Origin: Linum tenue
Taxonomy: Eukaryota > Streptophyta > Magnoliopsida > Malpighiales > Linaceae
NCBI GenBank assembly: GCA_946122785.1
Contig: CAMGYJ010000011.1
Coordinates: 21,825,007-21,889,006 of the forward strand
Reading direction: 5' to 3'
Length of the DNA stretch: 64,000 nt
Of the stretch, positions 1-9,987 are shown one piece after another (position 1 is the stretch's first letter; each line of letters begins with the position of its first letter). Under the pieces are notes generated by a model. That model had not been told where the DNA came from. It did no database searches and saw only the letters and a list, made by a program, of their open reading frames with translations. The translations under genes were made by a program, and so were the position numbers.

Positions 1-42
1 TATTAATCTACTTAACTAGGACCATATTGGTGAATTATTCCC

Positions 43-221
43 CGATAAGAAAGTCGGTTCCTTAGGAGTATGTTATGTTCTGTTTTGCTAACACTGTTGG
101 TTAAAAACATAATCCTATTTATCCTCCTGAATATCTGCACGATCACCAATCATGTAATCTCTGCTTGTATATAATTATACATACAATCAATAGCAAAGTG
201 AAGGATTTCCAGAACTGTTCA
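43..221 (+). repeat. 5' LTR of the Copia element
   Basis: This 179 bp LTR matches 34332-34516 over almost its whole length. Its first base has mutated, so the expected TG start reads CG. It ends in CA immediately before the primer binding site. Confidence 0.88.
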
Positions 222-234
222 TGGTATCAAAGCC
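222..234 (+). promoter_or_regulatory. Copia primer binding site (initiator tRNA-Met type)
   Basis: The sequence tggtatcaaagcc directly follows the 5' LTR and is one base off the classical plant Copia site tggtatcagagc, which pairs with the 3' end of initiator tRNA-Met and primes minus-strand cDNA synthesis. Confidence 0.85.
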
Positions 235-308
235 ATAAGGCCATACAACAATTCAAACAACATCTCTCAACTCACTTCACTCCAACTCTATTCTTCTTCG
301 TCTTCACC

Positions 309-533
309 ATGGCGTCTGAACCCTCTTCCTCCACTACTCTGAACCTTATGGTCAGGCCATCTCTTTATCTGCCCTCCCCATTATGTTCCTCTTCTCACGA
401 GCTTTAACCTGGCCAAATTTAATAATGGTTCTCTTTTTCCTCTTGTTCGCCCACCTATCGTTACCTCTGATCTGGACTACAATGCTTGGCATCGCTCGAA
501 TAACTTGTGCTTTCCTTGATTGTGATGTCACTC
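309..533 (+). pseudogene. Copia gag, 5' fragment
   Basis: The ATG at 309 lies about 75 bp after the primer binding site, where Copia gag normally starts. It encodes a Ser/Thr-rich start (MASEPSSSTTLN) and then shifts frame; a later frame reads DLDYNAWHR-type sequence. At 533 the reading is cut by the LTR of the nested Gypsy element, and gag resumes at 30225. It is a broken coat-protein gene with no host function. Confidence 0.75.
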
Positions 534-790
534 TGATTCGGGTCCAATTGTACACATTTTTCCTTTATTTCTTGATAGTTTGACTTTGCATTTCATCGTT
601 CCTCAACATATTTCACTCTAGGTTGTGCTTATTTTGATACATTTCAGGTCCTAGCACGTGTGGAAAGGTCGAGGACGAGTTCGGGACAATTAGAGGTCAA
701 AAAACGCAAAAACCAAAGAAAAGTCCAAAGCACGTAACAGTGAAGCGCAGGCGTCCAAGAATCAGCTGCAGTGCATGGCCTGGCATTGGA

Positions 791-1002
791 GTTCACGGCC
801 TCTAAGGCCGTGAACTGGATCCACAAACCGTTAACAGTGAGGTGTCCAAGAGGGTTCCAGAGGTTGCTGACGACCAGGCAGTTCACGGTCTAAAGACCGT
901 GAACTTTGAGTGCAAATCGTGAACCCTGAAGAGTGAAGAGGTGTGTTATGGAGACGACACTGAGTTCACGGACGCGTTTAGGTGTTCACGGCCGTGAACT
1001 CA
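791..1002 (+). repeat. Cluster of GC-rich inverted repeats in LTR U3
   Basis: Three hairpins are visible. At 791-815 an 11 bp stem gttcacggcct closes a 3-base loop. At 881-904 a 10 bp stem gttcacggtc closes a 4-base loop. At 961-1002 an 11 bp stem tgagttcacgg closes a longer loop that itself contains the palindrome cacggccgtg. The same cluster recurs in the 3' LTR at about 28768-28987 and in the minus-strand solo LTR 52704-53930. It ends about a dozen bases before the TATA box. Confidence 0.85.
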
Positions 1003-1014
1003 GCTCGATCTCAG

Positions 1015-1021
1015 TATAAAG
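1015..1021 (+). promoter_or_regulatory. LTR TATA box
   Basis: The sequence tataaag follows the hairpin cluster and precedes a purine-rich leader, as expected for the U3/R promoter of an LTR. The 3' LTR has tataaag at the equivalent site near 29000. Confidence 0.65.
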
Positions 1022-1632
1022 AGGGAGCTGAAAGGAAGAAGAAAGGAGAGCTTCATTTTTAAGTTAGGTTTTCATTTTCAGAATAAAGAGGATTCGAGTG
1101 AGAGGTTAGGGTTTCTTCTATAGTGAGAAAGTGCAAATCAAAGGAGGAAGAAGGACCTTTGGGCTTGTTCCTAGCTAGAGGATTGAAGTTTTCTTCATCT
1201 CAAGGGTGTCTCAAGCAACAAGGAGGAAAGATTAGCATCACTTCATGGTTCTTTCTTCCCCTTTTGTTGTTTTCTCTTGCTTAGCTATCGAATAGCCTTC
1301 CTACTCACATAGGTATTGTGAATCCTAGCCTCTTTATGTGTTAGGATGTACGAACATGAACCTATTGTGTTGGTTGAGTGTTTTATATGATATTTGAGGT
1401 ATTATTCATGAATGATTGAGCGTGTTAGCTTTAACTCAATATCGGGTCAAATTGACCTAGAGGGTGGAAATCCCCTTTTGGTCCAATAGGAAGCTAGACT
1501 TCATAGCCACTTGGGTAACCTCCTTTAGGTTGATTTAAGACCAAAATATCAAGTGTCGGAGTAGGGACGTGATTCCATTGGGATTGGTCTCTCCGCCGAT
1601 CGGATTAAGTTCTGAGGGTTTGGGTTGCAATC

Positions 1633-2000
1633 TGAAAGATCACGGATCTAGGTGTGCGATTAGGGATTGAAATTGTTATACGAATTGGGGATTTGGGGTG
1701 AGTTCGAATGGGAACTAGGGTTGAGAGAAGAAGAGGTCGGGGCACCAAGGTGGTGGCCGAAGGGTTGTGAGAGGAGGAAGGGGGCCGGCGGTTGAGAGAG
1801 AGAGAGTGCTTAGGGAATAATTCTGTTGTTATTGCTTAACCCTGGCTTAGGCCTAACACATAATATATATAATCCGACTAATTCCCTATAACTATCCAAA
1901 GACTTAACCTAATCGATTTAACCCCAATAATTCCAGAAATATCCGACATAACATAAAATGTCTAAATAACAAATAACCCTCAATTAATGACTATCTAACA
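1633..2000 (-). repeat. 3' LTR of the nested gag-only Gypsy
   Basis: The 368 bp LTR shares its last 240 bp in plus-strand order with 3184-3426, including a GA-rich tract at about 1793-1806 and an atatatat stretch. Confidence 0.83.
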
Positions 2001-2124
2001 TCCCATCCCCCTTGAAACCCACCTTGCCCTCAAGGTGGACCTTCTTTCTTCTCTTCCTTCTTCTCTTCCGCTTCTCGCGCCTCCATCTCCTCCCCTTCAT
2101 CTTCCCAGTTTCCGACAAGCAACA

Positions 2125-3180
2125 TTAGATGTCCTTTCGCGCATTAGTGTCCCACCGTGTACCTTTCATCGCAGTTGAAGCACGACCGTCTCTGCGCTTC
2201 TGGTCCATTTCCGCCAGGGTTAGCCGGACAAATCCCTTTGGTGGCAGCCTTGACTGGAACCCGTTTCCCGATGCTGCTGCAGTGGTCGTCGGGCTTGCAT
2301 TTCCCGGTGGTGGTGCGGTACCAGCTCCCGCTCCCATTCCTCCACTGGCCTTCTGGATATGCCCAGCCGACGTCCTCCAACTAGCCAACTCCTCTTCCTT
2401 GAGCCCTGCAATCATGAAAGCAACTCGAAGAGAGTCAGGTTCGAAAACCTTAACGGCGGTTGCCAGCTTAGGGCGAAGTCTAGCCATACACAATCCAACC
2501 AGGGTCTCCTCTGTCATTTCCTTGCACTAGTTTCCCAACTTAAGGAACTCCGTGGGATACTCGGCCACCGACCACGTCTGTCTGAGCTTGGCCAACTATT
2601 CCGGAGCCCACCCCTCCGCCTTGCCAAACTGATAGCGCAGCTCATCCTGGAACCTGGAACATGTTATAACCTCACCTGCCGCCGCATAAGCTCTCTCGGT
2701 CCATTCCCACCACTGAAGGGCATCTCCCTCAAGATAGAAGGATGCAAGGTGCGCCTTCCGCTCTTCTCGGATCGGGTGGTTCCTGAACCACCTCTCTGCT
2801 GCATACAGCCACAAGCCCACATCTCCCGACCCATCAAACTTGGGAAACTCTATCACTAGCGGTTTAGCTCTAAATACCAATTCCTCTTCAGTCTCATACA
2901 GTGGGTTACTGTATCCATACCTGCCTGTGTTCGGCGGTGGCTGTTGATTCATCGGGCTCTGATGGTAGTAGCTACCCTCGGCTCGCTGTTAGGGAGGGTA
3001 GGGCCAGTCGCCCGTCATCTCCGAGTGGTTCCCGCCGCACTCTAGTTTGGTCCCAGACCCTTGCCCCATGTCCCGACCGCCTCGTCCTCGTCCTCCCCCT
3101 GCTCGCGGTGTACTCCACGGGGGATACCCGTACTCCTGGCCTCTGCCGAGACCCCTGCCCGGGCCGCCCAGCTGCTGTCC
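2125..3180 (-). pseudogene. Gypsy gag polyprotein fragment
   Basis: Read on the minus strand, the segment starts with a Gly/Pro/Arg-rich region (3180-2960), then a retrotransposon gag core at 2952-2596 with WLYAAERWF, LEGDALQWWEW and FGKAEGWAPE-like motifs. After a break it continues at 2517-2125 with a second helical part (KVFEPDSLRVAF) and reaches a zinc-knuckle start CFNC at about 2190. It would coat element RNA. Frame breaks near 2550 and in the C-terminal part disable it. The plus-strand reading frames here are antisense shadows. Confidence 0.8.
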
Positions 3181-3183
3181 GCC

Positions 3184-3426
3184 GGGTTGTGAGAGGAGGA
3201 AGGGGGCTGGCGGTTGAGAGAGAGAGAGAGAGTTCTTAGGGAATAATTATGTTGTTATTGCTCAACCCTGGCTTAGGCCTAACACAGAATATATATAATC
3301 CGACTAATTCACTATAACTACCCAAAGACTTAACCTAACCGATTTAACCCCAATAATTCCCAAAATATCCGACATAATATAAAACGTCTAAATAACAAAT
3401 AACCCCCAATTAATGACTATCTAACA
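3184..3426 (-). repeat. Shortened 5' LTR of the nested gag-only Gypsy
   Basis: It matches the right two thirds of 1633-2000. The missing part and the expected primer binding site were removed by a deletion ending inside gag near 3184. Confidence 0.8.
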
Positions 3427-4040
3427 CAATCCTTAGTAGGCTAGTTGAGAGTGTTAGGTTTCCTAGCCTATTGTTATCACCCTTAACCAAAAGGTTATGA
3501 GAGTTAGCTTTCTAACTTGTTTCAACGATTCTCAATTAGCTAACTAAGAGAGTTAGGGATCTCCTTGGTTGATCGGTAAGGAGGGCTAGGTTCCCTAGCT
3601 ATGAATCAAAATCCTTGACCTAACGGTTAAGAGAGCTAGTTCTCCTAGCTTATAGTTGTTGATTTTCCTTCATTGACCGACTAAGGGAGTTTGGTCCTAG
3701 CTAGTTGCGCCCACCTTGCGGTGTATGAACACTTCCTTCACACTAGAGCTTTGTTTGTCGCTTATTAGCATGATACTAGGGGGAGCAATACCCAGGTAAA
3801 GTCCCCTCAAGTAGAATTCTCCTCCATTTACTTTACTTGCTTGATTAGTATGTAGTTTTCTTAGTTTTAAACCCAAAACTGTTTTGCTAGATAACAGCTT
3901 AAGCGATTGACGTAGGGGTACATGGACCGGCCCGGGTTTGACAATTAAATACTTGCCCTATACTGCACCCTACTAGAGTTTTAAAACTTGGGCTCTAGTC
4001 GGGATTAATTCGCGGTGTAGTTTCGTGCGAGTCAAGTTTT

Positions 4041-4058
4041 TGGCGCCGTTGTCGGGGA
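4041..4058 (+). promoter_or_regulatory. Primer binding site, tRNA-Asp type
   Basis: The sequence tggcgccgttgtcgggga lies 6 bases after the LTR end. It is the site characteristic of Athila/Tat-type plant Gypsy elements, differing from the common form by one base. Confidence 0.85.
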
Positions 4059-4237
4059 CCTTACGGTCCGTTATCTAGAAAAGGTCGCTTAGTGTTACTC
4101 TAGCATTTTCTATCTTGTCTTTTTGTTTTTGTTTCATGTGCGTTTTGTTTACCACTCTTCGTTTTTGAAGGGTGGTTTTGTTTACCACTCTATCTTGTCT
4201 TTTTGTTTAGTGTTTTTTTGATTGTAGGTATCGGATC

Positions 4238-5544
4238 ATGGATCCTTACGATTTCACCCAAGTATGGGGGTATCCACCATCACCCAAGAGTGGTTACCCT
4301 GGAACTTCATGGGACGATCAAGAAGGGGGAAGTTAAGGATCCAGATTCTACTACCAACCTCCCTTCCAATAAGAGCAACCATGCTCATGGGGATACCAAG
4401 AAGCTTTCCCTTATCAAGAAGGTTTCCCTCCACAACTCGAGGTGAAATCCAAGTTGGAGTTGGCCATGGAGGCTTTCATGAGACAAACCTCAAGACCATG
4501 TGCCACTCCACAACTGGAGCCAAAGAGAAAATTAGAGCTCATGGTGGAGCGATGTGGGCGGGGCACCAATGAGGGGTGCTCTAGCATGCACCTCCCAAGT
4601 GCCAACCATTTCGACTCAACCTTACTTCGAGAATCGGAGGAGCTCCTTTGAGGCACGAATAGGCTTGGAGGGCTTGTAGAGCAAGCATGTGCACTACTTG
4701 TTCACAATCGCCTCCTACCATTGGAAGAAAGAGAGGAGGTCGAAGAGGCGAGCAATGAGAATTCTAGAAGAATGAGCTCCGACATGGATTTCCTACCCCT
4801 CCCTCCTCCCGGCTTGACACTAGAAGAGAAGATGGCACGAGCTTGTCCAAGCTATCACCTTTCATCATTGGAGGAGAAAGAGGAGGTTGAAGGATCGATC
4901 AATGAAAACCGCGTGGAGAAAGACAAACTCACACCGGAGAGCTCCCGTGGTGAGGATGAACAAGAAGGTTGCATTGACGACTCTCATCACTTTCCCCTTC
5001 CCGAGAGAAACTTTGAAGACCAAGTCACGAGTGTGGAGGAGCAAGAGAATCCTTTCTATGATCTTGCATGGCATCTTGCCCTCCAAACCGTGCTTGAGGA
5101 CATGAATGGGAAGGAGAAGGAAGAGGTTGAAGAGGAGGAAGTAAGCATTGAGGAAGGGGAAGATCTTGATTGTTCCCAAGGGGCGAAACGAATTAAAGAA
5201 GAAGGGAGGGAGGTTTAAGATGAAGTTGAAGGAGCAAGTGGTGTCCAAGATAAGGACGAGGTTGGGGTGGATGAAGCATCCACAAGTTACAAGTGTTATG
5301 AAAGCGTTCCACCCGACCTCGATGCGCTTTTGGAGAAGGACCCATTTGCAGATTTTTGCCAATCCAACGCCAAACCATCGGTGATCCCACTTGGTGGATG
5401 CGATGGAAGCCAATCGAGTTTTCACTATATGGTATGGGGCAAAGAGAAGGAAGAAGAAAGAAAGAAGGAGAGGTCTCGTGGGTGAAGCTTCATGAAAACT
5501 CAATTTCACGAGCCCTCAATCCTGGATTCCTCCAAAGCTCGTGA
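4238..5544 (+). pseudogene. Degenerate acidic gag-like ORF of the non-autonomous Gypsy
   Basis: The ATG at 4238 opens a Tyr/Pro/Gln-rich N-terminus (MDPYDFTQVWGYPPS), which stops after about 32 codons. Other frames then carry the coding trend: 4442-4651 (LELAMEAFMRQTSR), 4721-5218, a Glu/Lys-rich stretch with repeated EEREEVEE/EEKEEVE segments, and 5267-5485. I do not recognise a known domain, and no zinc knuckle or enzyme motif is visible. Position after the primer binding site suggests a gag-like product. Near 5637-5660 lies the gttaaagaagcgcttgttgg motif, also found after pol in related elements. Multiple frameshifts make it non-functional. Confidence 0.55.
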
Positions 5545-5759
5545 CTTGAGACACCACCTCACCAACGAGAACCTCAACTTCAAGGAGTTTCTTGGGTGGA
5601 CCAAAACTTGAAGAGAAACCGTCCGGCTCACGACGTTAAAGAAGCGCTTGTTGGGAGGGAACCCAACTACCATCGGTTTGTTTCCTTTTGGCTTCAATAA
5701 GTCGACCTTATACAATCCAAAAGAAAAAAACAGAAAGAAACCACAAAAAAACATGGAGT

Positions 5760-7021
5760 CTCAGTCTAGAAAAGAAAAGAAGTACAGAACCAGCAACTCG
5801 CCACTAGAGCACATCGCCACCATCGCCGGTGGGTGGGGGTACTTGTCCTCATACCTCGATGAATGCACGAAGGGCTAGTGGACCGAGTTCGGGTCCAAGC
5901 CCAGGTAAGACATGTGTAGTGCTGGCCGGACATAAGACGACGGTCGCGGTCCCGCTCACGATCGAGAAGGGTGTGAATACTCTCCTTGCCGGCCAAAATA
6001 CGCTCGTTCTGCTGAGCAATGGCCCCCAACTGGTCAACAATGGAGACCTCGGGGGTGTAAGATCCGGGAGCAGCGGAGGAGGGGCTCGCGAGGGCCTGGG
6101 AACGGCGAACAGGACGGCGGGGCCCCCGGTGCACCCCAGCAGCGCTCGACTCTGGCTTGTCGTCCCCAGTAGGATCATGCGTAGGCGGCCGAGGGAGACC
6201 CGCAATCCATGCCAAACGCTCCTCACACGCAAGCATGTGCTGATGTCGGAGGGTGGCCTCACTGAATGGGGTCGTTGTGCGGACCATGGTCATCCCAGTA
6301 GTGTCGACCCCGTAGTAGCGGGCCAGGGCGGTGATCACCGGGCCACAGACAAGGTGGCGATCCTGGCTGGTGCAGGCCTTGGTGAATGTACGGGCGAGCA
6401 CAGAGCCCAGCTCGATAGTGTCCTCCGATCGACCCATCGCGTGCATGAAGTACAAGGTCCGGAGGGTGACCCGGTTGGCCGAGCCCCGGCTGGGAGTGTG
6501 GGACTGGGTGAGTAGGTGGTTGAGGATCCGCCACTCCGGACGGAGGAGAGTGGCCCGCGTCTGGCTGGCGATGTACCGCTCATCTGCATAATCTGGTAGG
6601 CAGATGCGCTGGAAGTAGGCCTACCACCAAACGTGGTGGGATCGGTCACCTCCACGATCAAGGGGCGGTCGCTGGGGTGAGGGGAGTTGAGCCTAAGTGC
6701 AGTGGCCAACTCCCTGTAACTGATGGAGTGCTCTACCCCGTCAAGTGTGAAATGTACTGCGTCAGCATGGTCGGCCGACCTCCTCTGGGAGTGGGAAAAG
6801 GAGGCGTAGAACTCCCAGACGAGCTCCTGGTAGGTTGGCTCGGCGAGGCAAAGAAGGCGCCGCCAACCATAGGCGCAAACAACGGCCTCCATCTGCGGCC
6901 GGGCATGAAGCGCCTCGAACACGCCAAAGTCGAGATGAAGGTGCTCGGAGATATGGCGGGTACGGATGGTCTGCAGCAGGTGGCGTTGCGTGATGCTCAA
7001 TTGGTCAAGGTATGCCTCCAT
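5760..7021 (-). pseudogene. Athila-type accessory ORF (ORF1-like 'plant transposon protein')
   Basis: The likely start is the ATG at 7021-7019 (MEAYLDQLSITQRHLL), just after a strong 3' splice acceptor. The protein shows the layout of Athila accessory proteins: an N-terminal block ending in a conserved core (GWRRLLCLAEPTYQELVWEF, then HFTLDGVEHSISYRELATAL), then a second block after a frame change in 6335-6455 (YFMHAMGRSEDTIELGSVL). It ends in a Pro/Ser-rich tail with a short coiled-coil-like QLGAIAQQNERIL. No enzyme motif is visible and the function of this family is unknown. It lies downstream of integrase, in the position where related elements carry env-like or extra ORFs, and on the same strand as pol. 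An antisense ORF of the outer element is the alternative. Confidence 0.6.
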
Positions 7022-7026
7022 GATCC

Positions 7027-7588
7027 TGCAAAGCAAAAGGATGTACAAATGCCACACAAGCGAACAGGTTCAATGTTAGGCAAAAAACACACCAAGGCCC
7101 TCACATCAAAAGATATGGACAGTGGAATAGGCTCCCGGTGGAACAAGCATGTCATTCAAAACCATAATCACAAAAACCAACACACCGAGGGCCCTCAAAT
7201 CAAGCGATTTGGACAGTGGACTAGGCCCCCAGCGTAACAAACACATAATTTGATCCCGAATATCCACCAATCGGCCATTCACCACACATAGTCCACACAA
7301 GCAGGCATGATTACAGTTCCAACATGCAAATGGTAGGCCGACAACATCAATTCAGGGGAATAATTACTTTAGGCCTACGACCCTATCGGCCTACCAAAAC
7401 GACCTAACTTCATGTCAAAATCTCAAATTCTTCACCTATACCGTAGGTATCAATTATCCAAAAATTTGACTAAGAGATACGAGAATAGACCTGGAGACGC
7501 AAGTAGATACCCACGGGAAGGAGAAGAAAAAGAGAACAAGCCCTCATAGACCGCCGGAAACCTCGCCGGAGACTCGTCGGAGAACTCA
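7027..7588 (-). other. Putative 5' UTR intron upstream of the accessory ORF
   Basis: On the minus strand a good donor (gcg then gtgagtt) lies near 7588 and a pyrimidine-rich acceptor ending tttgctttgcag lies at 7027. The acceptor is 5 bases before the accessory ORF start codon. The span is not coding in any clear frame and includes two ~70 bp related segments (about 7083-7160 and 7180-7240) sharing ccctca-atcaa-gat and tggacagtgga. Splicing is inferred only. Confidence 0.4.
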
Positions 7589-7756
7589 CCGCTGGCAACC
7601 CAACCTCCGCCAAACAAGACCAAACTTCTGGGGAATGTGCTCCCTGGTGCCAGGAGCGTAGGGGTGGTCGCGGTTTGTGATTTGGAGGTCGGGAGAGGGG
7701 GCAGATGAGAATTTGAAAAAAAATGAGGTCTGATGGGAGGGAAGGGCGAAAATTAG

Positions 7757-7765
7757 CATTTATAG
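7757..7765 (-). promoter_or_regulatory. Putative internal TATA box for the accessory ORF
   Basis: The minus strand reads ctataaatg, followed by a pyrimidine-rich leader. It is about 170 bp upstream of the putative donor and directly downstream of the palindrome-rich tract 7780-8020. This arrangement copies that of the LTR promoters in the window. Confidence 0.4.
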
Positions 7766-7779
7766 GGGGCCTTAAAATA

Positions 7780-8020
7780 CGGGTGGGCGGAAACACGGCC
7801 GTGTTTCCCGTGTTCCGCGCCCGTGTTTTTTAGGCCGAGAGCGTGCCTCCCCCCTTTGAGAACACGGGCGGGCAGGGTTCAAAACGCGGTCATGTTTTTG
7901 AACCCTTGCGCCCGTGTTTTTTATGCCGAGAGGGCAAACTTCAAAAGGCCAAAACATGGGCGGACAGGGGAAGAAACACGACCGTGTTTTTCTCCCCTGG
8001 CGCCCGTGTTTTTTATGCCG
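7780..8020. repeat. Palindrome-rich tandem repeats upstream of internal TATA
   Basis: Three units of roughly 70-90 bp each contain gcccgtgttttttatgccga-like text. Perfect or near-perfect palindromes include aaacacggccgtgttt at 7791-7806 and aaacacgaccgtgttt near 7974-7989. Similar palindromes occur in the 5' LTR of the same element (25905-26225). Confidence 0.75.
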
Positions 8021-8169
8021 AGCCCACCTCTGCATTTTTACAAAATTCCGATTTCAAACAACCAAAACTCCGTCGTGCCCCGGCTCGAAAAAATACCCAG
8101 TCACAGATTAAAACAAACCGGCCAAGGCACGAAATACTTTCCAGACAGACTCAAAGACTCAAAACCGAC

Positions 8170-8323
8170 AAAAATGAAAAGGAAAAAGGGCAGAAATGCA
8201 AACCGTGGTGGGGTTGCCTCCCCACAAGTGCTTCTTTACCGTCTTTTAGTTGGACGCCACTAGAGGAACTAAGGGTCCTCGAGCTTGATCAGCAGCTCTG
8301 CCCGCTCGACAACACCTCCCAAG
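8170..8323 (-). pseudogene. Athila pol 3' tail and post-pol conserved motif
   Basis: After removal of the hAT insertion this joins the integrase frame (the C-terminal GHLLKLYLG region). On the minus strand it reads through a short acidic tail to a stop near 8270, then a motif ggtaaagaagcacttgtggg that parallels the one after the outer element's ORF. Confidence 0.55.
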
Positions 8324-9979
8324 TAGGGATAGCAACAAAACCCGAACCCATGGGTACCCATCCGACCCAACCCAGTCAACGCGGGTAAAATCCGTGTTGA
8401 CGGGTTTTGGGCTGGGTTTGGGTTTAAACCCGTTCACTATTCACCAGGTTGGGTTTGAGTTTAGGTAAAACCGACCCATAGGTACCCGCCCACACCCACA
8501 TAATTAATTTTCTCGGAATATTTAATATTCTAAACACTAATCTTATTAATGTTTGTGGAGACATGTCTAATTTTTTCTTTCTAGTAGTTGATGTTATCGA
8601 GTGGAGAGTGAAAAACTTAATTGATATGATCTCAATTTGGGTTTTCAAACGATTGGAATTGATCGATCATGAAGGCAAGCTAGGCACGTTTAAGGACTTT
8701 GATTTTTGTCTAAGTGTTTATGACGATTTCAGGTACCCACTTTGGGCAAGCATAACTCTTGATTGGTGTGATGGAAATTCATGTTCTTTGGCCTGTGTGG
8801 AAGAAGAAGAGTCGCTCTTTTGAATGGTAGGCTTTGGAGCTCAAGGGGAGTACCAGAATCTGGGATTTCAGAGTGATCAACATGCTAGCTCAATCCTGGA
8901 AAAACTGTCAGAAATGGCTAAGTGTGGAAGTGTGAGCGAGGAGTCATCTTTGGAGCTCTCGTCGAGGAGCAGGAAGGAGAGTCGAGGTGCTGGGCTTGGC
9001 ATTCATGAAAATACGTATCTCCTTCTACAAAGACGTGGGATTGGGTGAAGGGTTTGATCCATGGAGGTGTTCGATCGAGCAGCCACAAGTTCGTATCGAC
9101 ACTGGTGGAGGAAGAGCAATCCGACTCCGAGACGGATTAGGATTCTAGCCGCTGTTTGTTTGTAATTTCCTTTTCTTGTTAGAATTCGTGTTTATTTGAG
9201 TTATATCCTGTTTAGGAAGATCTTTACTTGCGTGGTAAGAGTAGCCAGCCTATTTAAACATTCGTCTACGTTGTAATAGTGAGTTTTTGAGAGTTAATCG
9301 AATAAACCGAGAGTTTATCGCCATAGCTTCTTGCTTGTGGGTTTTTGAGATCGTCCTGGGGATTTTCTAGTTCGATCTTGTGCTTGTATCGTTCGATTAG
9401 TCACATTGAACGTGGCCAAGCTTCGACTTATAGTTATCGAGCCTCTTTCCCATGTGAAAGTTGCACGAAAACTTCCCATCCAAACTACAAACAACCCTGT
9501 TTTGTGGGTGTTCTGGTTCAGACCACAATCGGAGGTTTCAGACCTCTTGGCTGCGTAGCTTTGATCTTAAACCATGCCTTGGGGTTTATCATTAATTGAA
9601 AGGAACATGCTTTCAATTAATCACGTTATTTATGGATAATTTGTGATTTGCTTCAATTTTCTTGAGTTTTCTAGATTGGTGTTGAACAATTGTATAGTTA
9701 ATTTGTGATTTGCTTGAATTTTCTAGAATGGTGTTTTATATATGGATAATTTGTATTGAGAGATTGATATTTGACTTTAATTTTGATAGGAACTTGTTAT
9801 TGTGAATTTTTTACGACAAAAACCCATGGGTACCCATGAATCCGCGGATACCCAGCGAGTTGGGTTTAAGTTTTTCAAACCCAGTGAGTTTTACCCCGGG
9901 TTTTTTTCACGGATAAACCCATGGGTTTAGGTTTAGGTTTTGGCAAAACCCGACCCAACACGACCCATTGCCATCCCTA
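8324..9979. mobile_element. Non-autonomous hAT element, 1.66 kb
   Basis: Terminal inverted repeats are tagggatagcaac at the left and the complement of tagggatggcaat at the right. The 8 bp target duplication ctcccaag is perfect (8316-8323 and 9980-9987). Subterminal regions carry many copies of acccatgggtaccc-type repeats, typical of transposase binding arrays. There is no transposase. The interior (8560-9580) has short open frames, including 8563-8823, a transcript-like stretch and a possible 3' UTR, and may be captured host sequence; I do not recognise it. The 391 bp element at 61289-61679 is a relative. Confidence 0.88.
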
Positions 9980-9987
9980 CTCCCAAG

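Larger units (their letters stand above)
1633..3426 (-). mobile_element. Deleted Gypsy element nested in the 5' LTR, gag only
   Basis: The insertion is flanked by a perfect 5 bp duplication caatc (1628-1632 and 3427-3431). On the minus strand it begins tgttagatag and ends tttca. The 3' LTR is 1633-2000 and a shortened 5' LTR is 3184-3426. The internal part holds only gag, so all of pol plus the primer binding region is deleted. A purine tract (rc of 2001-2013) adjoins the 3' LTR. Confidence 0.85.
534..4034 (+). repeat. 5' LTR of the non-autonomous Gypsy element, interrupted at 1633-3426
   Basis: It aligns with 28528-30219 except for a 1.8 kb insertion flanked by caatc duplications. Without the insertion it is about 1.7 kb, the same as the 3' copy. 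It carries three strong inverted repeats and a TATA box in its U3 portion. Confidence 0.87.

Noticed and set aside
2129..2859. Plus-strand open frames of 130-170 codons
   Set aside because: They are antisense to recognisable gag text on the minus strand and show no conserved domain.
4865..5509. Minus-strand 214-codon frame rich in Phe and Leu
   Set aside because: Mirror of the Glu/Lys-rich gag-like ORF, since GAA/AAG reads TTC/CTT on the other strand; it looks membrane-like only for that reason.
5829..6591. Plus-strand 228-codon frame
   Set aside because: Antisense shadow of the GC-rich accessory ORF; composition alone keeps it open.
7823..8388. Overlapping plus-strand frames of 146 and 181 codons
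   Set aside because: They run across palindromic repeats and into the hAT element; no domain is present.
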